45,765 nt of DNA from RYN-428 sp035695715 (GTDB lineage Bacteria > Planctomycetota > Phycisphaerae > Tepidisphaerales > Tepidisphaeraceae): the NCBI GenBank assembly GCA_035695715.1, contig DASRRM010000321.1, forward strand, positions 1 to 45,765, read 5' to 3'. Made by a program: the position numbers and the translations under genes. Every line of letters begins with the position of its first letter. The first letter of the stretch is position 1. The notes below the pieces were generated by a model. The model was not told the origin of the DNA and did not search any database. It saw only the letters and a list, made by a program, of their open reading frames with translations. Shown here piece after piece: positions 1-7,554 of this stretch.

Positions 1-38
1 ATCCGGGTCTTCGGAGTACCTCAGACCCGGCGTCTCAG
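1..38. repeat. REP-like palindromic repeat, family A (copy cut by window edge)
   Basis: The core CTTCGGAGTACCTCAG is flanked by the inverted hexamers CCGGGT and ACCCGG. The same core recurs at 4376-4403, 7359-7449, 24183-24196, 28308-28383, 36494-36530 and 40477-40566, always outside genes. It ends just before the first gene. Confidence 0.7.
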
Positions 39-56
39 TGCCCACGATGATTTTCC

Positions 57-2405
57 ATGCGCCATCCTTCCTCCATATCGCTAAACCTCCTTTTTCTGAC
101 GGCGATTCTCTCCGCCGTCGGGCCAGCCAGCGCACAGCCAGTCGCTGCCACGACCGAGCCCGCCGCTCAATTCTTCCAGGCCAACTGCATCGACTGCCAC
201 GACGCCGACACCAAAAAAGCCGGGCTTGATCTGGAGCATCTGAGCCCAACACTCTCCGCTCCCGAGCAAATCGATCTTTGGACGAAAATCTACGACCGGG
301 TCGACAAGGGCGAAATGCCACCGGCGAAAAAGCCCCGGCCGGCGCAAGCCGATCTGGCGACGTTTCTACACGCCCTTCGCCCCAAGCTCATCGAAGCCGA
401 TCGCGGACGGCGCTCCGTCGTGCAGCGGCGGCTGAATCGGCTGGAATATCAGAATACGCTTCACGATCTCCTGGCGGTGGATGTCGAGGTTCGCGATCTG
501 CTTCCGCCGGACCAGCAGGCCGGGGGATTCGATAACAACGGGCAGGCGCTGGCGGTTTCCACCGAGCAGATGCAGGCGTACATGGAAGCGGCCGGGCGGG
601 CGGTGGACGCGGCGATTTTTGTCGGCAAGCGTCCCAAAACCGAAACTGTCACCATTAATCCCGCCGACGACGCCAAGGGGGACATTGAATCCGGCGGGCT
701 GAATGTGAAAGACGGCCGGGTGGTGCTTTATTACAGCGACAAGGGGGACTATTCCAAGGTCGCCACCCGCCGGCATCGAACGCCGATTCGCGGCCGCTAT
801 CGCTTTCGCTTTGCGGCGGCGGCGGTTAACACCACGGCGCTGCAGTCGTTCACCGTCACGGCATCGGACTTCTCGGCCATCGGGCCAACGTCAAGCAATC
901 TGGGATATTTTGATGTTGGGGCCGAGCCGAAAACTTTTGAAATCGAAGCGACGATTGAAACCAAATGCGCCATCCAATTCTTCGTGTTCGGCTTGCCCAA
1001 CTGGGTGAAGCCGATGCAGGATGCCCCATATCCCGGCGTGGGTTTTGGGCCGGTGGAGATGACCGGGCCGATCATCGATCAGTGGCCGCCGGAAAGTTAC
1101 ACCCGCCTTCTGGGCGATGTCGATTTGGCGAAGGGAACGATCGCCGATGCCAGGCAAATTCTCCGGCGATTCATGCCGCGGGCGTTTCGGCGGCCGGTTT
1201 CCGATGTGGAACTGGATCGCTACACGGCGCTGGTGCAATCGCGGCTGGAGGCCGGTCGAAGCTTCACCGACAGCCTGCGCACGGGGCTGGTGGCGGTTTT
1301 ATGCTCGCCGAACTTCCTGTATCTGCGCGAAGACCTGCGGCCTGAAACGAATCGGCTTTCGGATACGGAACTGGCATCGCGATTGTCGTATTTTCTCTGG
1401 CGCACGATGCCGGATGACGAGCTGCTGAAATTAGCCGAGGCGAAAAAGTTAAGCGACCCCAAAACGCTGCACGAGCAGGTCGAGCGGATGTTGAAGCATC
1501 CCAAGGCGCAGGCGTTCGTCACTGATTTCACCGGCCAATGGCTGCACCTTCGGCAGATCAACGACACCACGCCGGACGAAAAGCTGTATGGCAAATTCGA
1601 CGAGCTATTGCGGGTGAGCATGGTGTGGGAAAGCGAAGGCTTCTTCCGCAAGATGCTTGACGATGATCTGCCGATCGTCAATTTCCTCGATTCCGACTGG
1701 GCGATGCTGAACCAGCGCCTCGCCCGGCATTATGGCATTGAAGGCGTGCAGGGAATCGAAATGCGCAAGGTGCAACTGCCGCCGAATAGCGTCCGCGGCG
1801 GGGTTCTCACGCAGGCGGCAGTGCTGAAAGTGACGGCCAACGGAACCACCACCTCGCCGGTGCTTCGCGGCGTGTGGGTCTTGGAAAACATCCTCGGCCA
1901 ACCCACGCCTCCGCCGCCGCCCAACGTTGGCGGCATCGAGCCTGACATTCGCGGCGCAACCACCATCCGCGAGCAGCTTGACAAGCATCGCCATGTGGAA
2001 AGCTGTGCCGTGTGCCATCGCAAAATCGATCCGCCGGGCTTTGCCCTGGAGAGCTTCGACCCGATCGGCGATTACCGCGTGAACTATCTCCGCTGGAAAG
2101 TGACCAACGCCGAGAAGGGCTGGGGAAACGTCGAGCAGGGCGCGCCCGTCGACAGCAGCGGCAAGCTCGCCAGCGGCGAAGCTTTCGACAACATCCGCCA
2201 GTTCAAAAAACTGCTGGTCGCGAGGAAGGACAACTTCGCCCGCTGCCTGACGGAAAAGCTGCTGACCTATGGTTTGGGCCGGGAAATGGGCTTCAGCGAC
2301 CGCGACGCCGTGGCGGCGATTATTAAACAGGCCGATGCTCACGACCGCGGGCTGCGCAGCTTGATTCACGCCGTGATTGAGAGCGAGACATTCGCCACGC
2401 GATAA
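57..2405 (+). CDS. PSCyt1 / DUF1587-DUF1592-DUF1588-DUF1585 exported cytochrome-like protein
   Basis: This 782-residue protein begins with a cleavable signal peptide (about residues 1-26, ending PASA). A PSCyt1-type heme motif CIDCH follows at 44-48. The DUF1587-like segment RLNRLEYQNTLHDLL starts near 128. The DUF1595-like segment RRFMPRAFRRPVSD lies near 370, DUF1592 around 435-560, and DUF1588 around 590-690 with a second CxxCH (C650-H654). A DUF1585-like C-terminus completes the protein. This is the standard order of a planctomycete family usually encoded with DUF1549/1553 and DUF1501 proteins; its function is unproven, with a periplasmic redox or polymer-degradation role often suggested. 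Heme binding is inferred from CxxCH only. No DUF1501/1552 partner follows directly, as is usual for this family; the nearest DUF1501 gene is at 10020. The ATG at 57 directly precedes the signal peptide, and no clear ribosome binding site is visible. Confidence 0.93.
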   Translation: MRHPSSISLNLLFLTAILSAVGPASAQPVAATTEPAAQFFQANCIDCHDADTKKAGLDLEHLSPTLSAPEQIDLWTKIYDRVDKGEMPPAKKPRPAQADLATFLHALRPKLIEADRGRRSVVQRRLNRLEYQNTLHDLLAVDVEVRDLLPPDQQAGGFDNNGQALAVSTEQMQAYMEAAGRAVDAAIFVGKRPKTETVTINPADDAKGDIESGGLNVKDGRVVLYYSDKGDYSKVATRRHRTPIRGRYRFRFAAAAVNTTALQSFTVTASDFSAIGPTSSNLGYFDVGAEPKTFEIEATIETKCAIQFFVFGLPNWVKPMQDAPYPGVGFGPVEMTGPIIDQWPPESYTRLLGDVDLAKGTIADARQILRRFMPRAFRRPVSDVELDRYTALVQSRLEAGRSFTDSLRTGLVAVLCSPNFLYLREDLRPETNRLSDTELASRLSYFLWRTMPDDELLKLAEAKKLSDPKTLHEQVERMLKHPKAQAFVTDFTGQWLHLRQINDTTPDEKLYGKFDELLRVSMVWESEGFFRKMLDDDLPIVNFLDSDWAMLNQRLARHYGIEGVQGIEMRKVQLPPNSVRGGVLTQAAVLKVTANGTTTSPVLRGVWVLENILGQPTPPPPPNVGGIEPDIRGATTIREQLDKHRHVESCAVCHRKIDPPGFALESFDPIGDYRVNYLRWKVTNAEKGWGNVEQGAPVDSSGKLASGEAFDNIRQFKKLLVARKDNFARCLTEKLLTYGLGREMGFSDRDAVAAIIKQADAHDRGLRSLIHAVIESETFATR

Positions 2406-2417
2406 GGCGCGGCCTCA

Positions 2418-2485
2418 TCGCGCCCGCAAACGAGTTTGACGCGAAGGCGCGAACAGACGAAGGACACGAAGAGATTCCCCGCGCC
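2418..2485. repeat. Dispersed ~67-bp repeat (inverted copy at 12098-12164)
   Basis: The segment containing GAGTTTGACGCGAAGGCGCG and then GACGAAGGACACGAAGAG recurs as its reverse complement at 12098-12164 with few changes. It lies in the 489-bp gap between two convergent genes (2406-2894). That gap otherwise holds only the inverted repeat at 2694-2759 and no convincing gene. Confidence 0.6.
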
Positions 2486-2693
2486 AGCACAATCCTTCGC
2501 AACATGCCTGGCAATGAAAATGGAACCAGAGCCATCAAAAAACAGGTGATCACAAGAAACCGCCAAAACTTGCCCGCATGGCAACGGCGGTCTTTCCAGT
2601 TTACGCACGCCATGGTGACACCCCGTTATAAAGCAAAATGAAAATATGCGTCGGCTGATAACCTATCTCAACGGCGTGGATGTTTCCAACGCA

Positions 2694-2759
2694 AATTGGC
2701 ACGAATCTCCGAACCAAGGCCCGCGGTCTGGGCGTCGATTCGTAAAATTCGTGCCAATT
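2694..2759. repeat. 13-bp perfect inverted repeat in convergent intergenic region
   Basis: AATTGGCACGAAT (2694-2706) is perfectly inverted as ATTCGTGCCAATT (2747-2759) with a 40-base spacer. It lies between the 3' ends of the PSCyt1 gene and rplS. It could be a repeat remnant or a weak bidirectional terminator; no T-tract is obvious. Confidence 0.4.
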
Positions 2760-2894
2760 CTGTGGAGATTCGGGCTTATTCTGCGAGATTCAATGGTCGG
2801 AATTTGTAGGTAACCCGGAAGTAACCTGTGCAAGTTTGCCTTATCGTCCCGCAAGTCCATCGAGAACGTGTACAGGTTGCCTTCGGACAAATCC

Positions 2895-3320
2895 TTAGCT
2901 CGCGCTGCCCACCAGCTCCTGGCTGGCGGCGGGGGCGGCTTCGGCCTTGGCGGGCTTTTCGGCTTTTTCCTTCTTCTTCTCGCTCAGGCGCACCGCCTTG
3001 CCCACGCGGTCGCGCAGGTAGAAGAGCTTGGCCCGGCGCGATGCGCCGCCACGCTTCACCACCAGCTTGGCGATGAATGGCGAATGCCTGGGGAAAATGC
3101 GCTCGACGCCTTCGTTATTCACGATTCGGCGGACGGTGAAGGTTTCGTTGATTCCCTTGCCGCGGCGCATGATGACGGTGCCGGAGAAAATCTGGATGCG
3201 CTCTTTTTCGCCTTCGATGATGCGCGTGTGAACGTCAACGGTATCGCCGATGTCGAACGTGGGGATGTTGTCCTTCTTGAGATGGTCCTTCTCGACGACT
3301 TCTATCAGTTTGTTAATCAT
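2895..3320 (-). CDS. rplS: 50S ribosomal protein L19
   Basis: This is a structural protein of the large ribosomal subunit at the 30S-50S interface. The start MINKLIEVVEKDHLKKD is chosen at 3320 because GGAGACGAGCC precedes it at ribosome-binding-site distance; an upstream in-frame start at 3365 would add 15 atypical residues. The L19 core (IPTFDIGDTVDVHTRI, FSGTVIMRRGKGINETFTVR, FPRHSPFIAKLVVKRGG) occupies about residues 15-105. A Lys/Ala-rich tail of roughly 30 residues (EKKKEKAEKPAKAEAAPAA) extends beyond the usual ~115-residue length. It is the last gene of the rpsP-trmD-rplS set. The 195-bp gap to trmD contains palindromic repeats and leaves room for its own promoter. Confidence 0.96.
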   Translation of the reverse strand: MINKLIEVVEKDHLKKDNIPTFDIGDTVDVHTRIIEGEKERIQIFSGTVIMRRGKGINETFTVRRIVNNEGVERIFPRHSPFIAKLVVKRGGASRRAKLFYLRDRVGKAVRLSEKKKEKAEKPAKAEAAPAASQELVGSAS

Positions 3321-3342
3321 GGCTCGTCTCCGGTTTTCAGTG

Positions 3343-3518
3343 GCACGGGCTTCTAGCCCGTACATCTTGCTCTTTGTTCAAATCGGACGACAGGTCACTT
3401 TCCAAACCGTCATCCCGAAATCTCACCCGGCCGGGCCGGATGAAACTGGTAGGGCGGGCGTTATCGCCCACCAATTGGCCGCCTCGCAAAGGAATGGTGG
3501 GCGAGTACGCCCACCCTA
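3343..3518. repeat. Cluster of short hairpin repeats (family B) between rplS and trmD
   Basis: Three palindromes follow one another: ACGGGCTTCTAGCCCGT at 3344-3360, GGGCGGGCGTTATCGCCC near 3452-3469, and GGTGGGCGAGTACGCCCACC at 3496-3515. The last abuts the trmD stop codon. Similar units occur at 7138-7319, 24116-24174 and 45581-45600. They look like REP-type repeats inserted inside a core operon. Confidence 0.6.
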
Positions 3519-4274
3519 CTTCCTCTTCCGCTTCTTCCCCTCCGCCCTGGCTTTCTCATCAGCCAGCAGCCCGGCGTTGTTCTGTTCGTACGCCTGCCAT
3601 AAATCCGGCCGGCGTTGCTCGGTGCGGAGCCGTCGTTGCTCCAATCGCCAGCGGGCGATTTTTTGGTGATCGCCGCTGAGAAGCACGTCCGGCACGCTCA
3701 GGCCGGCAATTTCCCGCGGCCGGGTGTACTGGGGATATTCCAGCAACCCGTCGGCAAACGTTTCATCAGCCGCTCCCGTTTCCGCGCCCAGCGCGCCGGG
3801 TTGAAGCCGAACAATTGCATCCACCAACACCATCGCGGCCAATTCGCCGCCGCTGAGGATGTAGTCGCCGATGCTAATTTCCATCGGCTGCAAGGCTTCG
3901 CTAATCCGCTCGTCGAAGCCTTCATAATGCCCGGCGATGAGCAAAAGCCGGGGTTTTTTCGCCAGTTCTTCAACCAGCCGCTGGTCGAGCAACCGACCCT
4001 GCGGCGAGAGTAAAATCCGCGTGGCGGGGCGATCGTCCTGTTTTTCGATCGCCGCGACGGCATCGAACACCGTCTGGCACATCAGCACCATTCCCGGCCC
4101 GCCGCCGAACGGCTTGTCATCGACGGATTTATGTCCATCGACGGCAAAATCGCGAAGCTGGGTCAGATGATAGCTGACCAGCCCCTTCTCCGCCGCCCGC
4201 TTGGGAATGCTGGTCCCAAGAATCGGGCCAAACATCTCCGGAAAGAGGGTCAGGATGTCGATTCGCAGCGGCAT
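3516..4274 (-). CDS. trmD: tRNA (guanine-N1)-methyltransferase TrmD
   Basis: TrmD makes m1G37 in tRNAs that read CNN codons, using S-adenosylmethionine, and so prevents +1 frameshifting. The protein (252 aa) starts MPLRIDILTLFPEMFGPIL. It shows the family signatures PFGGGPGMVLM (about residues 56-66), GHYEGFDERI and SIGDYILSGGELAAM, which form the trefoil knot and SAM site. The C-terminus is short and basic (ADEKARAEGKKRKRK). No strong ribosome binding site is seen before the ATG. It lies between rpsP and rplS on the same strand, the classic arrangement, but rimM, normally between rpsP and trmD, is missing here. Confidence 0.97.
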   Translation of the reverse strand: MPLRIDILTLFPEMFGPILGTSIPKRAAEKGLVSYHLTQLRDFAVDGHKSVDDKPFGGGPGMVLMCQTVFDAVAAIEKQDDRPATRILLSPQGRLLDQRLVEELAKKPRLLLIAGHYEGFDERISEALQPMEISIGDYILSGGELAAMVLVDAIVRLQPGALGAETGAADETFADGLLEYPQYTRPREIAGLSVPDVLLSGDHQKIARWRLEQRRLRTEQRRPDLWQAYEQNNAGLLADEKARAEGKKRKRK

Positions 4275-4375
4275 CGAAGAATATCCACCGCCCAGACGCA
4301 GAGATCGCGGAGAAGATCAAGTGACGCGTGGACTTCCGATGCTAGAGCATTCTTCAAATCGATCGAGCGACCCGT

Positions 4376-4403
4376 CGTCATCCTGAGGTACTCCGAAGGA
4401 TCC
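4376..4403. repeat. REP-like repeat family A, single copy between rpsP and trmD
   Basis: The sequence ATCCTGAGGTACTCCGAAGG lies in the 252-bp gap where rimM would be expected. It matches the family A core and the arms of the perfect palindrome at 28308-28383. Nearby, CAGAGATCGCGG (about 4300) and TCTCTGCGTCTCTGCGG (about 4430) give the gap a loose inverted structure. Confidence 0.6.
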
Positions 4404-4482
4404 TAATCATCTTCAGTATTCTCCGCGTTCTCTGCGTCTCTGCGGTGGAAATCCGAATTCCGAACCGTTGCCGCCAAACGAA

Positions 4483-4513
4483 GACGCGAGCCCCACATAA
4501 TGGGGCTCGCGTC
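4483..4513 (-). terminator. Putative terminator hairpin downstream of rpsP
   Basis: A perfect 13-bp stem GACGCGAGCCCCA / TGGGGCTCGCGTC with a 5-base loop sits 13 bases past the rpsP stop. On the minus strand it is followed by TTCGTTTGG, a poor U-tract. It may therefore terminate only partly, letting trmD and rplS be co-transcribed, or it may stabilise the rpsP message. Confidence 0.6.
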
Positions 4514-4526
4514 AGCATGAATACAA

Positions 4527-4859
4527 TTACGAGGCGGCGGCCGCCTTCTTTTCACCGGCCGGCGCTGGGGCAACTTTGGGTTTGCCCGGCTTGGGCAGGC
4601 GGAGCATCTTGTGCTCCACGCCGCTCTTTTTCAGCAGCGACGAGACGGTTTCCGAAGGGATCGCGCCCTTGTCGAGCCATGCACGACACTTATCCAGTTG
4701 GGCAGTGAACTGCTTGGCTTTGTCCTTCTCGCGCGGGTTGTAGAATCCCAGTTCCTCAATGACGCGACCGTCACGAGGCGATCGGGAATCGACCGCATTA
4801 AGACGATAGACCGCCGCGTTCTTGTGGCCGATCCGTTTAAATCGTAGCTTCACCGCCAT
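4527..4859 (-). CDS. rpsP: 30S ribosomal protein S16
   Basis: This protein is needed for assembly of the 5' domain of the small ribosomal subunit. The start MAVKLRFKRIGHKNAAVYRLNAVD is preceded by CGGAGAGTTGATTC, a good ribosome binding site. The S16 core covers about residues 1-80 (SPRDGRVIEELGFYNP, PSETVSSLLKKSGV). The tail is Pro/Lys/Ala-rich (KPKVAPAPAGEKKAAAAS) and makes the protein about 110 aa rather than 80-90. It is first of the rpsP-trmD-rplS set. The hairpin at 4483-4513 directly follows it. Confidence 0.96.
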   Translation of the reverse strand: MAVKLRFKRIGHKNAAVYRLNAVDSRSPRDGRVIEELGFYNPREKDKAKQFTAQLDKCRAWLDKGAIPSETVSSLLKKSGVEHKMLRLPKPGKPKVAPAPAGEKKAAAAS

Positions 4860-4901
4860 TGAATCAACTCTCCGTAAGTCCTGAAAATAGTCGAATCGGA
4901 G

Positions 4902-4929
4902 ATTATATCGAAGTGAGGTTTGGAAACAA
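4902..4929 (-). promoter_or_regulatory. Predicted promoter of rpsP
   Basis: Read on the minus strand: TTGTTT (4929-4924), a 16-base spacer, then TATAAT (4907-4902). It lies about 43 bases upstream of the rpsP ATG, which leaves a conventional leader containing a ribosome binding site. Confidence 0.55.
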
Positions 4930-5037
4930 GGGGTTATCTTGCGTAAATGAATCCCTGCCTGCGTCTTTGCTTTCGGCCCGCAATCGTCAATTGCGCATAG
5001 CCTTGTTTTTAACAGAAAATCTGCGAGGAATCAGAGC

Positions 5038-6006
5038 ATGGAAAAGTCGGGTAAACCGCCTGCTCTGGCGATCCAATCGCTTCCCGACAACCTGCCGGGA
5101 GCGCCCGACTGGACGAGTTTTCCCAGGGAAATCGCCTGCCCTCTCTGTGACTACAACCTTCGCGGGCTTATCACTCCCCGCTGTCCCGAATGCGGCTACA
5201 GATTCGAATGGTCAGAACTGCTAAACCCTTCCGGGCGCAGCCATCCGTATCTCTTTGAACACCAGGCGACCCGCAAATTCAGATCGTTCTGGAAAACCGC
5301 ATTTCAGAGTCTGCGGCCAAACCGGTTCTGGAATTCAGTCCGGCCGGGTCATAAGTGCGTGCCGGGCCGACTTTTTTCTTACTGGTTCATCGTGGCTCTG
5401 GTATTCCTGCTGGCAATGGCCGCTGTGGTTGGGTGGACTGTCGTTGATTTCAACGTCACCCAGTGGGGAACGCCAATCGTTTCTTCCGTGCCTTCTCAAC
5501 TGGGCCCAAGCCCCTGGCCCGCGCCGCCATCTCCACCGGCGTTAGTCCCTTATTACTCGTTCGTCTGGCCAGATTGGGACCCCAGTTCGATCATCCTGTT
5601 GACGTCAATCATGCTTGCATGGCCGTGGTTAAGTTTCTGCGCCCTGCACCTGGTCGGAATTTCCATGCGGCAGGCGCAGATCAGAAGCGTGCACATTCTT
5701 CGGGCTGTCGTCTATTCATGGGATATCGTCCTTTGGGTTGCGCTCTTCACGCTGGCCGCGGGCATTCTGGAATCGACGGCGATGATCCTTACCCGATCGA
5801 GTCGCCTGCTGCCTTTTTCAGAATCAACCTTGCTGCTGGCGGCCTGGGCCATTCCTATTCCCGTCTTTATCTACCGGATGCTGGTGGCTTATAGCGTCTA
5901 CCTGCGCTTTCGCCATGCGATTTCGGTGGTGCTACTGACTCAGCTTGTCGTTATCCTTTTCATCGCCGCGGTTTTGACGTTTGTGGTGCAGCTTCCACGC
6001 TGGTAA
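5038..6006 (+). CDS. Zinc-ribbon multi-pass membrane protein of unknown function
   Basis: The 322-residue protein has an N-terminal zinc ribbon with cysteines 34, 37, 49 and 52 (CPLCDYNLRG...CPECGYRFEW). About five hydrophobic membrane segments follow: near 116-140 (FIVALVFLLAMAAVVGW), 180-205, 225-250, 260-290 and 298-320. This cysteine signature heads many small membrane proteins of Phycisphaerae, but I know of no assigned function. The ATG at 5038 is preceded by GCGAGGAATCAGAGC, a usable ribosome binding site. The gene is divergent from rpsP and is followed 55 bases later by the propeller gene. A sensor or membrane-scaffold role is only a guess. Confidence 0.75.
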   Translation: MEKSGKPPALAIQSLPDNLPGAPDWTSFPREIACPLCDYNLRGLITPRCPECGYRFEWSELLNPSGRSHPYLFEHQATRKFRSFWKTAFQSLRPNRFWNSVRPGHKCVPGRLFSYWFIVALVFLLAMAAVVGWTVVDFNVTQWGTPIVSSVPSQLGPSPWPAPPSPPALVPYYSFVWPDWDPSSIILLTSIMLAWPWLSFCALHLVGISMRQAQIRSVHILRAVVYSWDIVLWVALFTLAAGILESTAMILTRSSRLLPFSESTLLLAAWAIPIPVFIYRMLVAYSVYLRFRHAISVVLLTQLVVILFIAAVLTFVVQLPRW

Positions 6007-6061
6007 GGCGCATTGTCGCGGCAAATTCGTGTAGAATGGTACGAATAAAAGCGAGGCAATC

Positions 6062-7072
6062 ATGAAACATCGGGCATGCGTTCTATTAACGGCGGCACTT
6101 TTAAGCGCCGCCACGGCCGCCATCGCGGCGGATAAGCCCGCTGCGCCGACGGCGCCGGCCGGGCCGGTCGCTCCGGCGGTTTTGCCGGGGAAGGGACTGG
6201 CCGAGCATGATTTCTTTTATTCTGGCGAAGCACGGCAGCGGAAGGCGTATATCGTGCGCAAGGGCCAGATCGTCTGGTCTTATGACGATCCCAAAGGCAG
6301 CGGGGAAATCAGCGATGCGGTGATGCTTTCCAACGGCAATATTCTGCTGGCCCATCAATTTGCCGTCGAGCTGATTTCGCCGGAGAAAAAGGTGCTTTGG
6401 AAATACGATGCGCCCAAGGGATCGGAAGTGCATACCGCCATGCCGATCGGGAAAGAGCATGTGCTGTATATCCAGAACGGCGCGGAGCCGGTGTTGCGCG
6501 TGGTCAACATCAGCAGCGGCCAGATCGTCAGGCAGTTTCCGCTGCCGGTGAAGAATCCCAAGAGCACCCACGGCCAATTTCGCCACGCCCGGCTTACGGC
6601 TGCCGGTACCATCATGGTCGCCCATATGGATATGGGAAAAGTGTGCGAGTATGACTCGACCGGCAAAGAGCTTCGGTCGGTTGCCGCCCCCGGATGCTGG
6701 GGAGTTACGCCATTGGTCAATGGCAATATCCTGATCACCGATCCCAGGGGCGTGCAGGAAGTCGATCGCGATCACAAAACGGTGTGGGAAATCACCCGCG
6801 CCGATCTGCCGGATTACAAGCTGGCCAACCTGCAAAACGCCTGGCGGCTGCCCAACGGCAACACGCTTTTCAACAACTGGGTGAACGAATGGAGCGGCAA
6901 GATCGACCATGCCACCGCCCCGGCCCAGGCGCTGGAAGTGACGCCGGATAAGAAAGTCGTCTGGGCGCTGCGGGCATGGACGGATCCGGTGGATCTTGGC
7001 GCTGCCACGACGATTCAGATTCTCGATCAGCCGGTTGCGCCGGAAAATGTGACATTTGGAGATATAAAGTGA
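6062..7072 (+). CDS. Exported beta-propeller (PQQ/WD-like repeat) protein
   Basis: The 336-residue protein has a signal peptide (MKHRACVLLTAALLSAATAAIAA, cut near residue 23) and then an Ala/Pro-rich linker. Repeated blades follow with motifs such as GQIVWSYDDPKGSGEISDAV, LLAHQFAVELISPEKKVLWKY, GNILITDPRGVQEVDRDHKTVWEI and RLPNGNTLFNNW. This pattern of 'N-G-N-hydrophobic...V-W' belongs to PQQ-like or arylsulfotransferase-type propellers. It probably acts in the periplasm; ligand and role are unknown. AGCGAGGC lies before the ATG, and TAGAAT (about 6033) may be the -10 box. It follows the zinc-ribbon gene but probably has its own promoter. Confidence 0.8.
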   Translation: MKHRACVLLTAALLSAATAAIAADKPAAPTAPAGPVAPAVLPGKGLAEHDFFYSGEARQRKAYIVRKGQIVWSYDDPKGSGEISDAVMLSNGNILLAHQFAVELISPEKKVLWKYDAPKGSEVHTAMPIGKEHVLYIQNGAEPVLRVVNISSGQIVRQFPLPVKNPKSTHGQFRHARLTAAGTIMVAHMDMGKVCEYDSTGKELRSVAAPGCWGVTPLVNGNILITDPRGVQEVDRDHKTVWEITRADLPDYKLANLQNAWRLPNGNTLFNNWVNEWSGKIDHATAPAQALEVTPDKKVVWALRAWTDPVDLGAATTIQILDQPVAPENVTFGDIK

Positions 7073-7137
7073 AGGCGTCACGTTCCTCCCTTGCCGCTGT
7101 ACGGATATGTGACCGAATCAGCGGGCAATTCCTCCAC

Positions 7138-7319
7138 CGTATCATGGACTGCTAGCCCATGGGCATTGGCATGAGGGTTGATGGAATTCGCGGCGTACCG
7201 CGAAACATGGGCGAGACGCCCATGATACGTTAAAGACTACGCGTCGTAGAGTAGGCGCATTCGCCCACCGCGTTACTTCCCGTCGCGAGCAAAATGGTGG
7301 GCGAGTACGCCCACCCTAT
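7138..7319. repeat. Hairpin repeats (family B) in 7073-7554 intergenic region
   Basis: GTATCATGG (7139-7147) is inverted as CCATGATAC (7220-7228), with inner palindromes GCCCATGGGC and CATGGGCGAGACGCCCATG. A second unit follows: GGCGCATTCGCCCACC and GGTGGGCGAGTACGCCCACC (about 7252-7315), the latter identical to the unit beside trmD. Together with the family A pair at 7359-7449 they fill this 480-bp gap; no gene is seen in it. Confidence 0.6.
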
Positions 7320-7358
7320 GTTTGCCAGCGAAATATGAGACGATTCAACTTCCCGCGC

Positions 7359-7449
7359 GACGCCGGTTCTGAGGTACTCCGAAGAGCTAGGTTTTACCGG
7401 GATTGACGGGATAGACCCGGCTCTTCGGAGTACCTCAGAGCCGGCGTTT
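7359..7449. repeat. REP-like family A, inverted pair
   Basis: Arms of about 28 bases, with core GAGGTACTCCGAAGAGC at 7371-7387 and its inverse GCTCTTCGGAGTACCTC at about 7420-7437, are bordered by ACGCCGG and CCGGCGT. The arms surround a ~32-base centre. The layout is the same as at 40477-40566. Confidence 0.75.
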
Positions 7450-7554
7450 AAGCAGTCGACTTGGGGCTCTATCGAGAAAACTTGCATCGGTTAGTTTAGG
7501 GCAAACCGTAAATTGATCATCGTTCCAAGCCCTACGCACAGAAAGACAGCCGTC

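Noticed and set aside
1605..2369. A 254-codon minus-strand frame in the PSCyt1 gene
   Set aside because: Antisense shadow; the plus-strand protein has all family domains.
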